A stretch of DNA of 64,000 nucleotides from Maribacter algarum (ex Lu et al. 2025) (nom. illeg.) (GCA_947495915.1 CANMAW010000001.1:620001-684000); one strand, 5' to 3'; shown: positions 1 to 8,274, counted from the first letter of the stretch. Translations and numbers: made by a program. The notes: generated by a model not told the origin, from the letters alone.

Positions 1-42
1 ACAAATGTTCATGAGAGGTTTTTGCTTTTTATTTCAAATGAT

Positions 43-588
43 TTATTGATATAGAATATACCGTGGAGGTTTTATTCCATTAATTCTTAAATAAACAATC
101 ATTTGCCCTCTATGATGGGTTATATGATCTGCAAGCAGTAAAAAAATTTGCCTTTTGGTTCTTTTTAGCCCCAAATAATCTAATTCGTCGTTAAGTCGTA
201 ACGTGTCAAAGTCACTAAGAAGTTGTATGGCGTTATCAAAGGTTGTTGAAATAGTGGCAATCATTTCTTCTTTAGATTTCTGAGCTACTTTAAGTTCGGT
301 ATCTGTGTTCCAATCTCTAGCTTTTCGACCACCTAATAGCGATTGACTATGCCAATCTAAGGCCCAGCCTATATGCATTAAATTTTCAGCAAAACTCATA
401 GAATCAGCAGTCGCTTTAAAGTCATAATGTTCTTCTGGCATGTTTTCAGCCATCAGAATTAAATAGGTTTTAGAATTTTCTAAGCGCTCTAAGTATTGTT
501 CAATGAAATCATTTTGCTGTGCAAACGCGGGGGAAGAAAAGGTTGCACAGTATAGCAGAATTGCTAATAAAACTTGATGTTTTTTCAT
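43..588 (-). CDS. Secreted DinB-family protein
   Basis: 181 aa. Residues 1-23 form a signal peptide ending in a FAQQ cleavage region, so the product is exported. The rest is a DinB-like four-helix bundle. It has the helix segment with HIGWALDWHSQSL and the C-terminal LADHITHHRGQM stretch, where DinB proteins place metal-binding histidines. The family includes bacillithiol-type transferases and many proteins of unknown role, so no substrate is assigned. The first ATG is kept because it directly precedes the signal peptide. It is the last of several minus-strand genes at this edge but is separated from the next one by about 84 bases. Family call is good; function unknown. Confidence 0.8.
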   Translation of the reverse strand: MKKHQVLLAILLYCATFSSPAFAQQNDFIEQYLERLENSKTYLILMAENMPEEHYDFKATADSMSFAENLMHIGWALDWHSQSLLGGRKARDWNTDTELKVAQKSKEEMIATISTTFDNAIQLLSDFDTLRLNDELDYLGLKRTKRQIFLLLADHITHHRGQMIVYLRINGIKPPRYILYQ

Positions 589-672
589 CGTATGGAATTT
601 TGAAGATTTTTAATTGTTCCTTGAAGCTTTGTGAAATTAAGGATTTTTGAAACCTACAGTACCATCTATTTT

Positions 673-1053
673 TTATTTCATTGCCGTTGGTAGTCTGCCT
701 AATTCAATTTCTTTGTTGATGACGGCGACAATTTCTAAATACATCGCTTGCATATTGTTCTTTTCATCGGTTTTCTTTTCAATTAGAAATTTAGCGAATA
801 CATATTGTGATGCAAAAAGAGGGACATCATTTTGCCCCGTTTTAATATATTCTGCTTTAATATCACTCCAATTCAATTCATAAGGTCGTTGGCCCACAAA
901 ATTGTTAAGTGCATCATTCACTTTATCAATAATGGAAGCAAATAGCTGCTTCGATTCTGGAACAAAAGCGAAGCGTTCGACATCATAGTTAATATTATAC
1001 TTTAAAATTCTACCTGAGGGGGAGTAGTCATACGCGTTTTTTTTAAAAATCAT
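673..1053 (-). CDS. Conserved-looking hypothetical protein
   Basis: 126 aa, soluble, no signal peptide or membrane segment. It is mostly mixed helix and strand, with a PYELNWSDIKAEY segment in the middle. I do not recognise a family. Its ATG overlaps the stop codon of the duplicated membrane protein upstream by four bases (ATGA), so the two are probably translationally coupled and may act together. No catalytic pattern is visible. Confidence 0.7.
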   Translation of the reverse strand: MIFKKNAYDYSPSGRILKYNINYDVERFAFVPESKQLFASIIDKVNDALNNFVGQRPYELNWSDIKAEYIKTGQNDVPLFASQYVFAKFLIEKKTDEKNNMQAMYLEIVAVINKEIELGRLPTAMK

Positions 1054-1985
1054 TCTGGTTTGTGTTTGATAGGTTTGTTTTGTGGGCTTATGTTCATTTT
1101 TGTTAAACCCTTGTTATTGAAAAAAAATAGAATGCCCGCTAGTACTCCAAGCAGTAATAGGATGAGCAATTTCATATCTGGTAAGTTTACAACGGTATCA
1201 GATTTATCTAACATTAGAATGACTATTTGATGTAAACTTAATCCCAGCGGTACAAGTAAAAAAGGGCGGTATAACCTGTATTTGGCGTCTAACAACCAAC
1301 CAGCCCAAGCAATTTGCGTAAAAACCTGTAAAAAAAAAGTTAAGATCAGTAGTCTATAGGAAGAAAAACCCCATACAGTTTCAGTATCATATGTTAGGCT
1401 GCTTTCAATTCCTAAATTAGGAACCCATTCTTTTAACCCAATTCGGGGTAGGGTAATGATATCATGAAAATAAATCAGCGTTGAAACGCCAATTAGTGCA
1501 AGCCAACCCAACACCACTTTACCAGTAATTATCCTCTTCGGGGGAGAGCCAAAAGTGGTGTAGGCAGCAAGCAACAATTTTCGCTTTTTGACTGATGTAT
1601 ATAAGAAAACTCCAAAAAGAAGCGCTGCAATGAAGGCAGTAGCCCCTAATTTCAAATCAAAATTATTTAGATCTGTTTTACGGTTGTCCGAAAGAATTAA
1701 AAAGAGGTGATAGCCAACGCTAAGAATGCATATTAGTATGGCATTTCGGTAGGGTTTGTTTCTAGCAACTATGAACCAACCGACCCAAGCAATTAAGGCT
1801 GCAGTTTCAGCAAAGAAGTAATAGAGAAAAACACGGTATGTAGAGAAACCTAATATTTTTCCGTTGTCGTCTAGTAGTGAAGCTTCAATATTTAAAATTG
1901 GAACCCAACGAGCAAAGGTTCCATTTTCGTCGATAATTAATTCATGTAAAAAGGGAAGCAATGACAACCCAATTAAGATTGTCAT
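1050..1985 (-). CDS. Polytopic membrane protein with internal duplication
   Basis: 311 aa from the ATG at 1985. A longer frame starts at 2111, but its first 42 codons lie over the small lipoprotein gene in another frame and encode no membrane segment. The protein has about eight hydrophobic helices in two homologous halves of about 130 residues. Each half has a loop with WVP, then IEASL or IESSL, then GFSTYR or GFSSYR, followed by IAWVGW or IAWAGW and a conserved YR. That pattern shows a tandem duplication giving a pseudo-twofold membrane fold. The family is unknown to me. It is the middle gene of a three-gene operon (lipoprotein, this gene, 126-aa protein). A transport, sensing or enzyme role cannot be told from sequence. 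Confidence 0.72.
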   Translation of the reverse strand: MTILIGLSLLPFLHELIIDENGTFARWVPILNIEASLLDDNGKILGFSTYRVFLYYFFAETAALIAWVGWFIVARNKPYRNAILICILSVGYHLFLILSDNRKTDLNNFDLKLGATAFIAALLFGVFLYTSVKKRKLLLAAYTTFGSPPKRIITGKVVLGWLALIGVSTLIYFHDIITLPRIGLKEWVPNLGIESSLTYDTETVWGFSSYRLLILTFFLQVFTQIAWAGWLLDAKYRLYRPFLLVPLGLSLHQIVILMLDKSDTVVNLPDMKLLILLLLGVLAGILFFFNNKGLTKMNISPQNKPIKHKPE

Positions 1986-1998
1986 TGCTAACAAAAAA

Positions 1999-2145
1999 CT
2001 AGGAATCGTCCTCGTCGTCGAGTTCCGATCTTCTGATTGAGTCGTATTCTTCTTCTGTTTCTGAAGCACTGTCTTTGTCACATGAATAGTTAAAACCAAC
2101 CATGAACACAAGTGCTGCTGCGAGTAATAATCGCTTTTTAATCAT
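1999..2145 (-). CDS. Small acidic lipoprotein (48 aa)
   Basis: A 48-codon gene found by eye. It starts with MIKKRLLLAAALVF, a basic then hydrophobic signal, followed by GFNYSC, a loose Bacteroidota-type lipobox with Cys22. The mature part is very acidic (SETEEEYD, then LDDEDDS at the end). Its stop lies 13 bases before the proposed ATG of the duplicated membrane protein, so the two probably form one transcript. Evidence is the signal peptide, the Cys and the spacing; the role is unknown. The coding frame differs from the over-extended frame of the downstream gene, which explains why automatic calls would miss it. Confidence 0.6.
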   Translation of the reverse strand: MIKKRLLLAAALVFMVGFNYSCDKDSASETEEEYDSIRRSELDDEDDS

Positions 2146-2284
2146 AATTACAGTTTAAGGGTTAATACCTTTTACTAACTATGATGCGGCTGGTTAAATT
2201 GCGAATTTGGGACATAAATCGACCAAAAACACACATTTTGGAAGACATTGGAAAGATATTGTGAAACAATTAATTTTCATAGTC

Positions 2285-2313
2285 GGAAAACCTTATAAAT
2301 ACTAAGGTTTTCC
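2285..2313. terminator. Hairpin between two minus-strand operons
   Basis: An 11-bp perfect stem (GGAAAACCTTA with TAAGGTTTTCC) and a 7-base loop. It sits 34 bases after the stop of the 205-aa gene. No strong T-run follows on the minus strand, so it may be a weak terminator or an RNA-stabilising hairpin. Confidence 0.45.
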
Positions 2314-2346
2314 TTAGTCTGCTACGGAGGTTTTCAGAGTTAAACA

Positions 2347-2964
2347 TTATTTATTTATGCAGGCTAATTGTTTATCCTTGTTTTTCCATTGAATCCAATA
2401 TTCTTGAAGACCCTCGGTGGTAGTTTTAAGCGAACTAATGTTTAGTTTTTCGTCAGGTAACAGTAGTGACTGTAATTCGCTTTTTCTTTTATGTAATGCC
2501 GGTTGATGGTTCCAGCCACCTACATGATCGAAGGAAGTGTAGGAATCGCATTTTTTGACAACTCGCATAAATGGAATTTTGAGTTTAAATATTACATGCC
2601 CCGATCCCATTCCTTCAGTAGTCATAACAATTTTTGAAAAATCTACCTTGCTGTAATAACCTTCATCAAACATGATCTTTAATTGATCACCAACTTTACC
2701 AGACATTTTATTAGAAAATTGATGCGCGATATCTAAACCATTTATAAACTCAGGCCCATTATAACTTCCTTCACATGCTGCATTTGAACAAGCGATTTCA
2801 TTTTTATTGATTAAATCTTTAGAAGACAGATCATATATTCCTTTGGTAGACATCACTATTGAATTTCCTATTCCGGTAATTACTTGATTTAAAAAATAAC
2901 CACCAACACCACATAGAAGCAGTGTTAGTATCATTATGAATAGGGTACGTTGTCTAATTTTCAT
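2347..2964 (-). CDS. Membrane-anchored hypothetical protein
   Basis: 205 aa. Residues about 8-30 form one hydrophobic segment (signal anchor), so the rest is probably periplasmic. There are five cysteines after the anchor, including a CSNAACEG pair, which may be oxidised. No family recognised. The gene follows cardiolipin synthase by 21 bases on the same strand and probably shares its transcript. A role in membrane homeostasis would be only a guess from context. Confidence 0.65.
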   Translation of the reverse strand: MKIRQRTLFIMILTLLLCGVGGYFLNQVITGIGNSIVMSTKGIYDLSSKDLINKNEIACSNAACEGSYNGPEFINGLDIAHQFSNKMSGKVGDQLKIMFDEGYYSKVDFSKIVMTTEGMGSGHVIFKLKIPFMRVVKKCDSYTSFDHVGGWNHQPALHKRKSELQSLLLPDEKLNISSLKTTTEGLQEYWIQWKNKDKQLACINK

Positions 2965-2985
2965 TTTTTATTCAATATTAAACCA

Positions 2986-4410
2986 TCACAATAGTGGACT
3001 AAAAAATCGTGCTAAACCTTCTAAAAATTTCTGAAATCTTGATCTATTTTTAAATAATTCATAATCAAGACGAACTTGATCAACACAATGCTGATCAAAT
3101 TCCTTAATAATAGCTTTTGCTAGTTCTTTATCATATAATACAGCATTTGCCTCAAAATTATGTTCAAAACTGCGGTAATCAAAATTTCCTGATCCGACAG
3201 AAGCAATAGCCTCGTCTATTACAATAACTTTACTATGAGAGAAATCTGGCCGCAAAAAAATACGAACCCCAACAGCTAATAACTGTTCAAACTGAGAAAA
3301 CATGCTTAAACGAGCCAATATCGAATCTGATTTTTTCGGTACTAATATGGTAACTTTTACACCACTCATTGATGCAATTTTTAATGCTTCTAAAACCGCA
3401 AAACCTGGTATGAAGTATGGATTTTCAATGTAGATGTTCTTTTCTGCAGAATGAATCATTGCTAGATATTGTTGCATAACTGCCGGATGTTCAGAGTCTG
3501 GCCCACTCGCAACAATTTGAACAATATCTTCGCCTTTAGGCTCAATATCTGGAAGGTATTTTTTTTGTAGCAATAAATTTTCTTCTCCAGAAAAATGATA
3601 ATCTTTAATAAATATACGATGTAAACTATTTACTACTGGTCCGTGTAGTTTAAGGTGAAAGTCTTTCCAAATACCCAAATCATCGGTTTTTTTAATGTAC
3701 TTATCAGAAAAATTAACGCCACCCGTAAAACCAGTATGACCATCAATAATGACAATCTTTCGGTGATTTCGGTAATTTAAAGTAAATAACAAATTTCCGA
3801 AACGCAGGGGCATGATAGAGTGTGCCCTGACCCCAATGGCTCTGAATTTTTTAATGACTTCACCTCTAAACATAAAGCTACCTAATGAGTCATAAATCAT
3901 ACGTACTTCTACACCTGCTTTCACTTTGGCCGCAAGTAGTTCATATAAGGTATCTAGCAGTTCTCCTTTTTCAATAATATAATATTGTAGGTGAATAAAT
4001 TTTTCGGCCTTTTCAATGGCCTTAAATAAAGCATCAAAGGTTTCCGCACCATCGTTTAATAGGGCGACCCTATTTCCTGAATAAGCAGACATTAAACTAT
4101 TCTTATATATCAATTGAGATATTTTGCGACTTTGAACCGTACCAAATTGTTTCAAAAACTCTTCACGGTTCACTAATTCTTGTGATCTTCGATCGTAAAG
4201 CTTTCTTTTTAAAGTCTGCTTAAGCTTAAAAAGTTTAAATTTTCTTCGGTTAACCCCAAAAAGGTAATACAAGAAAGGCCCTGCAAAGGGCAATGTAATA
4301 ACTGCCAATACCCAACTTATAGATTTTGTAGGCCTTGTACCATGAAATATTATACTTGCCAGGGCCCAAGTTGTAAGTCCTAAATAGATGATGGTTAACA
4401 GGGTGTTCAT
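2986..4410 (-). CDS. cls: Cardiolipin synthase (phospholipase D family)
   Basis: 474 aa from the ATG at 4410. It condenses phosphatidylglycerol into cardiolipin in the inner membrane. Two N-terminal membrane helices are followed by two PLD domains. The HxKxxxxD motifs are at His216 (NHRKIVIID) and His392 (HSKVIVID), each followed by a Gly/Asn motif (GGVNF, GSGNF). Length matches ClsA-type enzymes. A longer frame reaches an ATG at 4482, but that ATG lies inside a terminator hairpin, and ClsA proteins normally begin close to the first membrane helix, so the later start is preferred. Probably co-transcribed with the 205-aa anchored protein. Confidence 0.93.
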   Translation of the reverse strand: MNTLLTIIYLGLTTWALASIIFHGTRPTKSISWVLAVITLPFAGPFLYYLFGVNRRKFKLFKLKQTLKRKLYDRRSQELVNREEFLKQFGTVQSRKISQLIYKNSLMSAYSGNRVALLNDGAETFDALFKAIEKAEKFIHLQYYIIEKGELLDTLYELLAAKVKAGVEVRMIYDSLGSFMFRGEVIKKFRAIGVRAHSIMPLRFGNLLFTLNYRNHRKIVIIDGHTGFTGGVNFSDKYIKKTDDLGIWKDFHLKLHGPVVNSLHRIFIKDYHFSGEENLLLQKKYLPDIEPKGEDIVQIVASGPDSEHPAVMQQYLAMIHSAEKNIYIENPYFIPGFAVLEALKIASMSGVKVTILVPKKSDSILARLSMFSQFEQLLAVGVRIFLRPDFSHSKVIVIDEAIASVGSGNFDYRSFEHNFEANAVLYDKELAKAIIKEFDQHCVDQVRLDYELFKNRSRFQKFLEGLARFFSPLL

Positions 4411-4465
4411 AGTAAAGAAAGGTAGTAATAAATGCAGTTGATAAAAACAAAAAAGAATACTTAAA

Positions 4466-4500
4466 CAAAAAAGGTAGATCATATGACCTACCTTTTTAAA
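4466..4500 (-). terminator. Rho-independent terminator
   Basis: Stem AAAAAGGTAG (4468-4477) pairs with CTACCTTTTT (4488-4497) around an ATCATATGAC loop that is itself partly palindromic. It lies just after the small lipoprotein gene and before cls on the minus strand. It ends the lipoprotein transcript and excludes the most upstream cls start. Confidence 0.75.
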
Positions 4501-4521
4501 TATGTTAAAAGCTATTGGTGA

Positions 4522-4707
4522 TTAATTATCATCAACTGCATCTTCAACTTCGTCTTTAATTTCTTCTGCGCCATCTTCAATTTCATCACCTACTTCTTCA
4601 ATGCTGTCTTCAACTTTTTCTGAAGTGGTTTTCTCTCTGCAGCTTGACACTGAAAGTACGAAAGCTGACATAAATAAGATTAAAAATAATTGTGCTGATT
4701 TTTTCAT
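4522..4707 (-). CDS. Small highly acidic lipoprotein (61 aa)
   Basis: 61 aa. Signal peptide with lipobox ending at Cys23 (SVSSC). The mature part is almost wholly a charged helix of repeating Glu/Asp with Lys (IEEVGDEIEDGAEEIKDE and onward). Such peptides are common in Flavobacteriaceae beside stress genes; the function is unknown. The DUF1328 gene lies 37 bases upstream on the same strand, and a terminator follows. A role in envelope or osmotic stress is inferred from the neighbours only. Confidence 0.7.
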   Translation of the reverse strand: MKKSAQLFLILFMSAFVLSVSSCREKTTSEKVEDSIEEVGDEIEDGAEEIKDEVEDAVDDN

Positions 4708-4744
4708 GATATATAATTTAAATTCTTAGTGCTAATCGTTTTTG

Positions 4745-4906
4745 TTATATTTTTTTTCTTCCTGTAATTAAAGAGATCACAAATAAGACTATGAATAGGA
4801 AGAATAGAATTTTTGCAATACTAGCTGCTCCAGCTGCGATTCCTCCAAATCCAAAAATTCCGGCAATAACTGCCAATATGATAAAAGTAACTGTCCATCG
4901 TAACAT
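4745..4906 (-). CDS. DUF1328 small membrane protein (53 aa)
   Basis: A 53-codon gene found by eye. The protein starts [10 protein letters not shown] and contains [19 protein letters not shown] followed by a second hydrophobic helix and a basic GRKKI tail. This pattern (LRW start, GFGGIA, AKILFF, basic end) is that of DUF1328/YtjA proteins, two-helix inner-membrane peptides of unknown role that are often stress-induced. The expected family length is about 50-60 aa. It stands 37 bases before the acidic lipoprotein gene and probably shares its promoter in the 240-base gap upstream. Confidence 0.85.
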   Translation of the reverse strand: MLRWTVTFIILAVIAGIFGFGGIAAGAASIAKILFFLFIVLFVISLITGRKKI

Positions 4907-5145
4907 AATATTAAAGTTTTTAAGGTTTATAAATTAGAAAGTGTTTTACGCTTTCTCTTTCTGTCTGGTACAAATATCATCGATTTTTAAACCAAGTATT
5001 GATGGTATCGCCGCAATTCTTAACCCATTTGATATGTTTTGTAACTATTTGGTAATCAAACCAATATTTTAGATAACAAACTATTTACATAATCTTTTTA
5101 CACCAAAAATGAAAGTATTATGGTAAAGATGATAGGTATTTACAA

Positions 5146-5850
5146 TTATTTGTAAGGGTTGAATTGATCGGTTTCTAGCAATGGAAAAATCTGATTATAG
5201 GCCTTATTTTTATTAAAAAAATCTTCAGAAATTGGTGAGGCAGTAAAGCTGTATTGTTCAGAATTAGTCAAAACCTGTTTAATTTGCCCCAATGAAGCAC
5301 CATTTTTTAGCCAGAGATTTTTCTTGTTTCTTGCAATAACTACTGGCATATTATCAACAATATTTTGATAATTTTCTAAAGAGCGGTTGGTTTTGCTTAA
5401 TAATAAAGAACAAGTAATAAAGCCATCGTCTAAAGTGTTGTAAATTCCAGCTAAGAAAAAGGGTTCACCAGAATTTAACTTAATTTGAAAATGGTGTAAT
5501 AAACCGTTTTTCAATATGGAAGTGAAAAAACCTGTAGCTAAGATCAAACACCTTCTACTGCTCAGTGCTTCACTTTGCCATAAAACAGATTGTAAAGTGC
5601 GTTCATCAATATTTAACGTATTTGTTAGCTTTTGAAATTGTTGCCAATCGTCTTGGTATTTTTTTGGAAGCATTCCCCAAATTGCGAATAAAACCGAATT
5701 TGGTTCTTCCATTGTAAGCACCGGCAGATTTGATTCTTCTAAACCATTAATAACAGTTTCTGGACGATAGAGATTAGGATATTTGAAAGACACATCGAAA
5801 AAGGCTTCAATCTGTTTTCTTTCTGCGGTATTTGAAAGTTGATAATACAT
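5146..5850 (-). CDS. SRAP-domain protein lacking catalytic residues
   Basis: 234 aa from the ATG at 5850. The SRAP fold (HMCES/YedK, which crosslinks to abasic sites in single-stranded DNA) is recognisable from the IWGMLP, TLNIDERT, RRCLILATGFF, PFFLAGIY and NMPVVI blocks in order. The active-site residues are changed: the position of Cys2 is Tyr2, the Glu of the FEW motif is Thr110, and the His of the IHDRMP motif is Val165; only the Asn (Asn80) is kept. A 9-codon extension upstream exists, but MYYQLSN aligns with the family start. It is therefore probably a DNA-binding or regulatory paralogue rather than an abasic-site crosslinker. Confidence 0.8.
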   Translation of the reverse strand: MYYQLSNTAERKQIEAFFDVSFKYPNLYRPETVINGLEESNLPVLTMEEPNSVLFAIWGMLPKKYQDDWQQFQKLTNTLNIDERTLQSVLWQSEALSSRRCLILATGFFTSILKNGLLHHFQIKLNSGEPFFLAGIYNTLDDGFITCSLLLSKTNRSLENYQNIVDNMPVVIARNKKNLWLKNGASLGQIKQVLTNSEQYSFTASPISEDFFNKNKAYNQIFPLLETDQFNPYK

Positions 5851-6067
5851 AATTATTCGATCTGCTCGAAATAACAATAAGCTGCATAAAAGCTTTGGTT
5901 CATTTCAAGTAATATGTAACTCAAAAGCAAATTTTGGCTTTTTAACAGGTTTTTTTAAGCAGTATGTAACTAGTACATATAAGGTATAGATATGTGCAAT
6001 TGCCTGTATATCAGTGATTGTGTTAAGATCTTATGCAAATGAGCAAAGGGTAAAGCTAAGCTCTCAA

Positions 6068-6075
6068 TAACTTTG
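6068..6075 (+). promoter_or_regulatory. -7 element of dps promoter
   Basis: TAACTTTG matches the Bacteroidota -7 consensus TAnnTTTG exactly and lies 55 bases before the dps start. No convincing -33 TTG at the usual distance. Confidence 0.45.
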
Positions 6076-6090
6076 TACGGCAAGAAGATG

Positions 6091-6107
6091 AGTATGAGAA
6101 TCATACT
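6091..6107. repeat. Inverted repeat in dps leader
   Basis: AGTATGA-GAA-TCATACT, a perfect 7-bp inverted repeat 23 bases before the dps ATG and just downstream of the -7 element. It could be an operator or an RNA hairpin. Confidence 0.5.
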
Positions 6108-6130
6108 AATAAAACATAAAAAATTACATT

Positions 6131-6637
6131 ATGAACTATTTAAATATGAACGATAAAGAAATTAAACCTGTTGTGGATGAATTGAATATACTATTGGCAG
6201 ATTACAGCGTGTATTACCAAAAGTTGAGAAGTTTTCATTGGAATGTACTTGGAAAAAGTTTCTTCAGTTTACACGAAAAATTTGAAGAATTATACAATGA
6301 TGCCCGATTAAAGGTTGATGAAATTGCAGAAAGAATATTAACACTTAGATATCATCCTGTAAGTAGTCTTAAAGATTATTTAAACATGGCTCATGTAGAA
6401 GAAACATCTGCTTTCATAAATGATACTGAAATGGTAAGTGAAATTCTTTCAGATCATAAAAAGTTATTAAAACAAATGAAAACTGCTATTGATAAAGCCG
6501 ATAGTGCCGGAGATGAAGGAACAGTGGATATGTTGGGAGGTTATGTTGGAGATCTTGAAAAAGCTAGTTGGATGCTTGATGCATTTAATAAAAAAACATC
6601 AGAACAATTGAAAATGAGCTCAACGGCTACTGTTTAA
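6131..6637 (+). CDS. dps: Dps family DNA-protection / ferritin-like protein
   Basis: 168 aa, cytoplasmic. It forms dodecamers that oxidise and store iron with hydrogen peroxide and shield DNA in stress. Ferroxidase ligands His36, His48, Asp63 and Glu67 keep the exact spacing of E. coli Dps (12, 15 and 4 residues), within FHWNVLG and KVDEIAERI. Dodecamer assembly is inferred from the family. The next genes (mscS, secreted 159-aa protein) follow on the same strand at short distances, suggesting a stress operon. A second ATG at codon 6 is possible. Confidence 0.93.
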   Translation: MNYLNMNDKEIKPVVDELNILLADYSVYYQKLRSFHWNVLGKSFFSLHEKFEELYNDARLKVDEIAERILTLRYHPVSSLKDYLNMAHVEETSAFINDTEMVSEILSDHKKLLKQMKTAIDKADSAGDEGTVDMLGGYVGDLEKASWMLDAFNKKTSEQLKMSSTATV

Positions 6638-6689
6638 CCAAAACGATTAGTTATGCGCAATTCAATTAATAATCATTAAATCATCAAAA

Positions 6690-7589
6690 ATGACTACCGA
6701 AATAACAGAATCTTTTACAGAAATATATGACAAACTTGAAGGTTGGGTGACCTCTTTTATACATAGTTTACCCAACTTACTAGTTGCCGTTGTTGTTATG
6801 ATTCTTGCCTTCTTTATAGCAAGATTTGTAAATAAATGGACAGTTCGTTTGGCTTCTAAAAAAATTCCTCAGGAAAGTATTTCTAAATTAATAGGAAGAA
6901 TGTCCTCGATTTTTGTGGTCTGTGTAGGCTTATTTCTGGCCCTAGGTGCTTTAGACTTAAGTAAAACTCTTAATACACTATTGGCGGGTGCCGGTATCTC
7001 TGGTTTAGTAATTGGTTTAGCTCTTCAAGGTACATTATCAAATTTACTATCAGGTGTGGTTCTTTCTTTTCGAAGAAGAATTCAATTGGGTAACTGGGTA
7101 GAAACTACGGGTTATGCAGGCGAAGTAGTCGATATTAACTTACATAGTTTGGTATTGAAAGAATTTGATAACGGATTGGTGATAATACCGAACAAAACAA
7201 TTGTTGAGAATCCTTTAAAAAACTATTCATTGAATAGTAAAATGAAAATTGCTCTTGAATGCGGAGTTGGTTATGAGTCTGATCTCGAACAAGTAGAAGC
7301 ATTGGTTAAAGAAGCTATTTCATCAGTATATCACCAAAATGAAGGCTCAGAAATTGAATTATACTATACCGAATTTGGTGACAGCTCAATTAATTTTGTC
7401 TGCAGGTATTGGGTAGATGCAAAAAATGCTAAGAACAGGTTAGATGCAAAAAGCGCCGGTATGAAAGCCATTAAAAAGGCATTTGACGAAAATGGAGTTA
7501 ATATTCCATTCCCCATTCGAACGCTTGAATTCAATAATAAGATCGACGTAAATCGAATTAGTACTGATGATAAAGTGCTTCAGAACTAA
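6690..7589 (+). CDS. mscS: Small-conductance mechanosensitive channel
   Basis: 299 aa. Three membrane helices in the first about 125 residues, then a cytoplasmic beta domain. The pore helix AGISGLVIGLALQGTLSNLL carries the Gly/Ala-rich TM3 pattern typical of MscS, followed by RRRIQLGNWVE, the start of the beta domain. It opens under membrane tension to release solutes in hypo-osmotic shock. It lies between dps and a secreted protein gene, consistent with a general-stress transcript. The family has many members and the exact subfamily is not resolved. Confidence 0.9.
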   Translation: MTTEITESFTEIYDKLEGWVTSFIHSLPNLLVAVVVMILAFFIARFVNKWTVRLASKKIPQESISKLIGRMSSIFVVCVGLFLALGALDLSKTLNTLLAGAGISGLVIGLALQGTLSNLLSGVVLSFRRRIQLGNWVETTGYAGEVVDINLHSLVLKEFDNGLVIIPNKTIVENPLKNYSLNSKMKIALECGVGYESDLEQVEALVKEAISSVYHQNEGSEIELYYTEFGDSSINFVCRYWVDAKNAKNRLDAKSAGMKAIKKAFDENGVNIPFPIRTLEFNNKIDVNRISTDDKVLQN

Positions 7590-7636
7590 GCGAATGAATC
7601 GTTAAACAATTAATTAATTTTTAAAAAGTATAAATT

Positions 7637-8116
7637 ATGAAAACAATAAAAATATTAAGTTTAATAGCAGCTACATTTATGGTAGTTCAAGTAAGCGCAC
7701 AAGAAATGAGCAGTCAAACAGGTGTATTAAACGCCGTAACCACCAATACTTTTAGTTACGTAGATGATGGTGTAGAATACCCCTATAAAGTCACGGTTCG
7801 CGAAAAACGAGCCTACACAGCAAAATTTGATGAAGCAGATATCAATAAAGTAAATCAAGATCGAATATCAACGCCAGCTCATGTTGCGGTATTAATAACA
7901 ATAAATAATCCAAGAAATTCATTTGACAATAGGGTGTTAGCACTGCGATATGAAAAACAAATTAACGATACTTTTGAAATCGTACCGAATAAGAAAGGTT
8001 TTGCGGTAAAAGTAAATGACAAGATTTTAGACTACATCGTTGGTGAAGGTGTGTTTTTTGCAGATGCAGCTCATAAAGACTTTTTTATAGTTGATGAATT
8101 TGATGTTTTGAAATAG
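7637..8116 (+). CDS. Secreted hypothetical protein
   Basis: 159 aa with a clear signal peptide (residues 1-21, ending VSAQ). The mature part is beta-rich with a FSYVDDGVEYPYKVTVRE segment near its start. No lipobox, membrane helix or known catalytic motif. Unrecognised family. Third gene of the dps-mscS group, 47 bases after mscS, and followed by a terminator. Periplasmic or surface location inferred. Confidence 0.7.
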   Translation: MKTIKILSLIAATFMVVQVSAQEMSSQTGVLNAVTTNTFSYVDDGVEYPYKVTVREKRAYTAKFDEADINKVNQDRISTPAHVAVLITINNPRNSFDNRVLALRYEKQINDTFEIVPNKKGFAVKVNDKILDYIVGEGVFFADAAHKDFFIVDEFDVLK

Positions 8117-8143
8117 TTTGATTGGCTATTTTGATTGATGATG

Positions 8144-8173
8144 AAAGGCCTCTAGCAATAGAGGTCTTTTTTT
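8144..8173 (+). terminator. Rho-independent terminator
   Basis: GGCCTCT and AGAGGTC pair around AGCAAT, followed by seven T. It ends the dps-mscS-159-aa transcript. Confidence 0.75.
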
Positions 8174-8231
8174 GCAAAAAATTAAAAAATATGAGGTTTT
8201 TTTTGCATTATGTACCTATTGACATTTGATT

Positions 8232-8239
8232 TATCTTTG
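8232..8239 (+). promoter_or_regulatory. -7 element upstream of AraC gene
   Basis: TATCTTTG, an exact match to TAnnTTTG, 36 bases before the start codon. A TTTG at 8202-8205 is 26 bases upstream, slightly too far for an ideal -33. Confidence 0.45.
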
Positions 8240-8274
8240 TTTATCTATTAATTTAAGTCAAAATTGATAACAAT

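Noticed and set aside
647-883. Plus-strand frame of 78 codons
   Set aside because: Lies opposite the 126-aa minus-strand gene and has no protein-like features.
4250-4468. Minus frame of 72 codons at the cls start
   Set aside because: Out-of-frame shadow of the cls N-terminus and terminator region.
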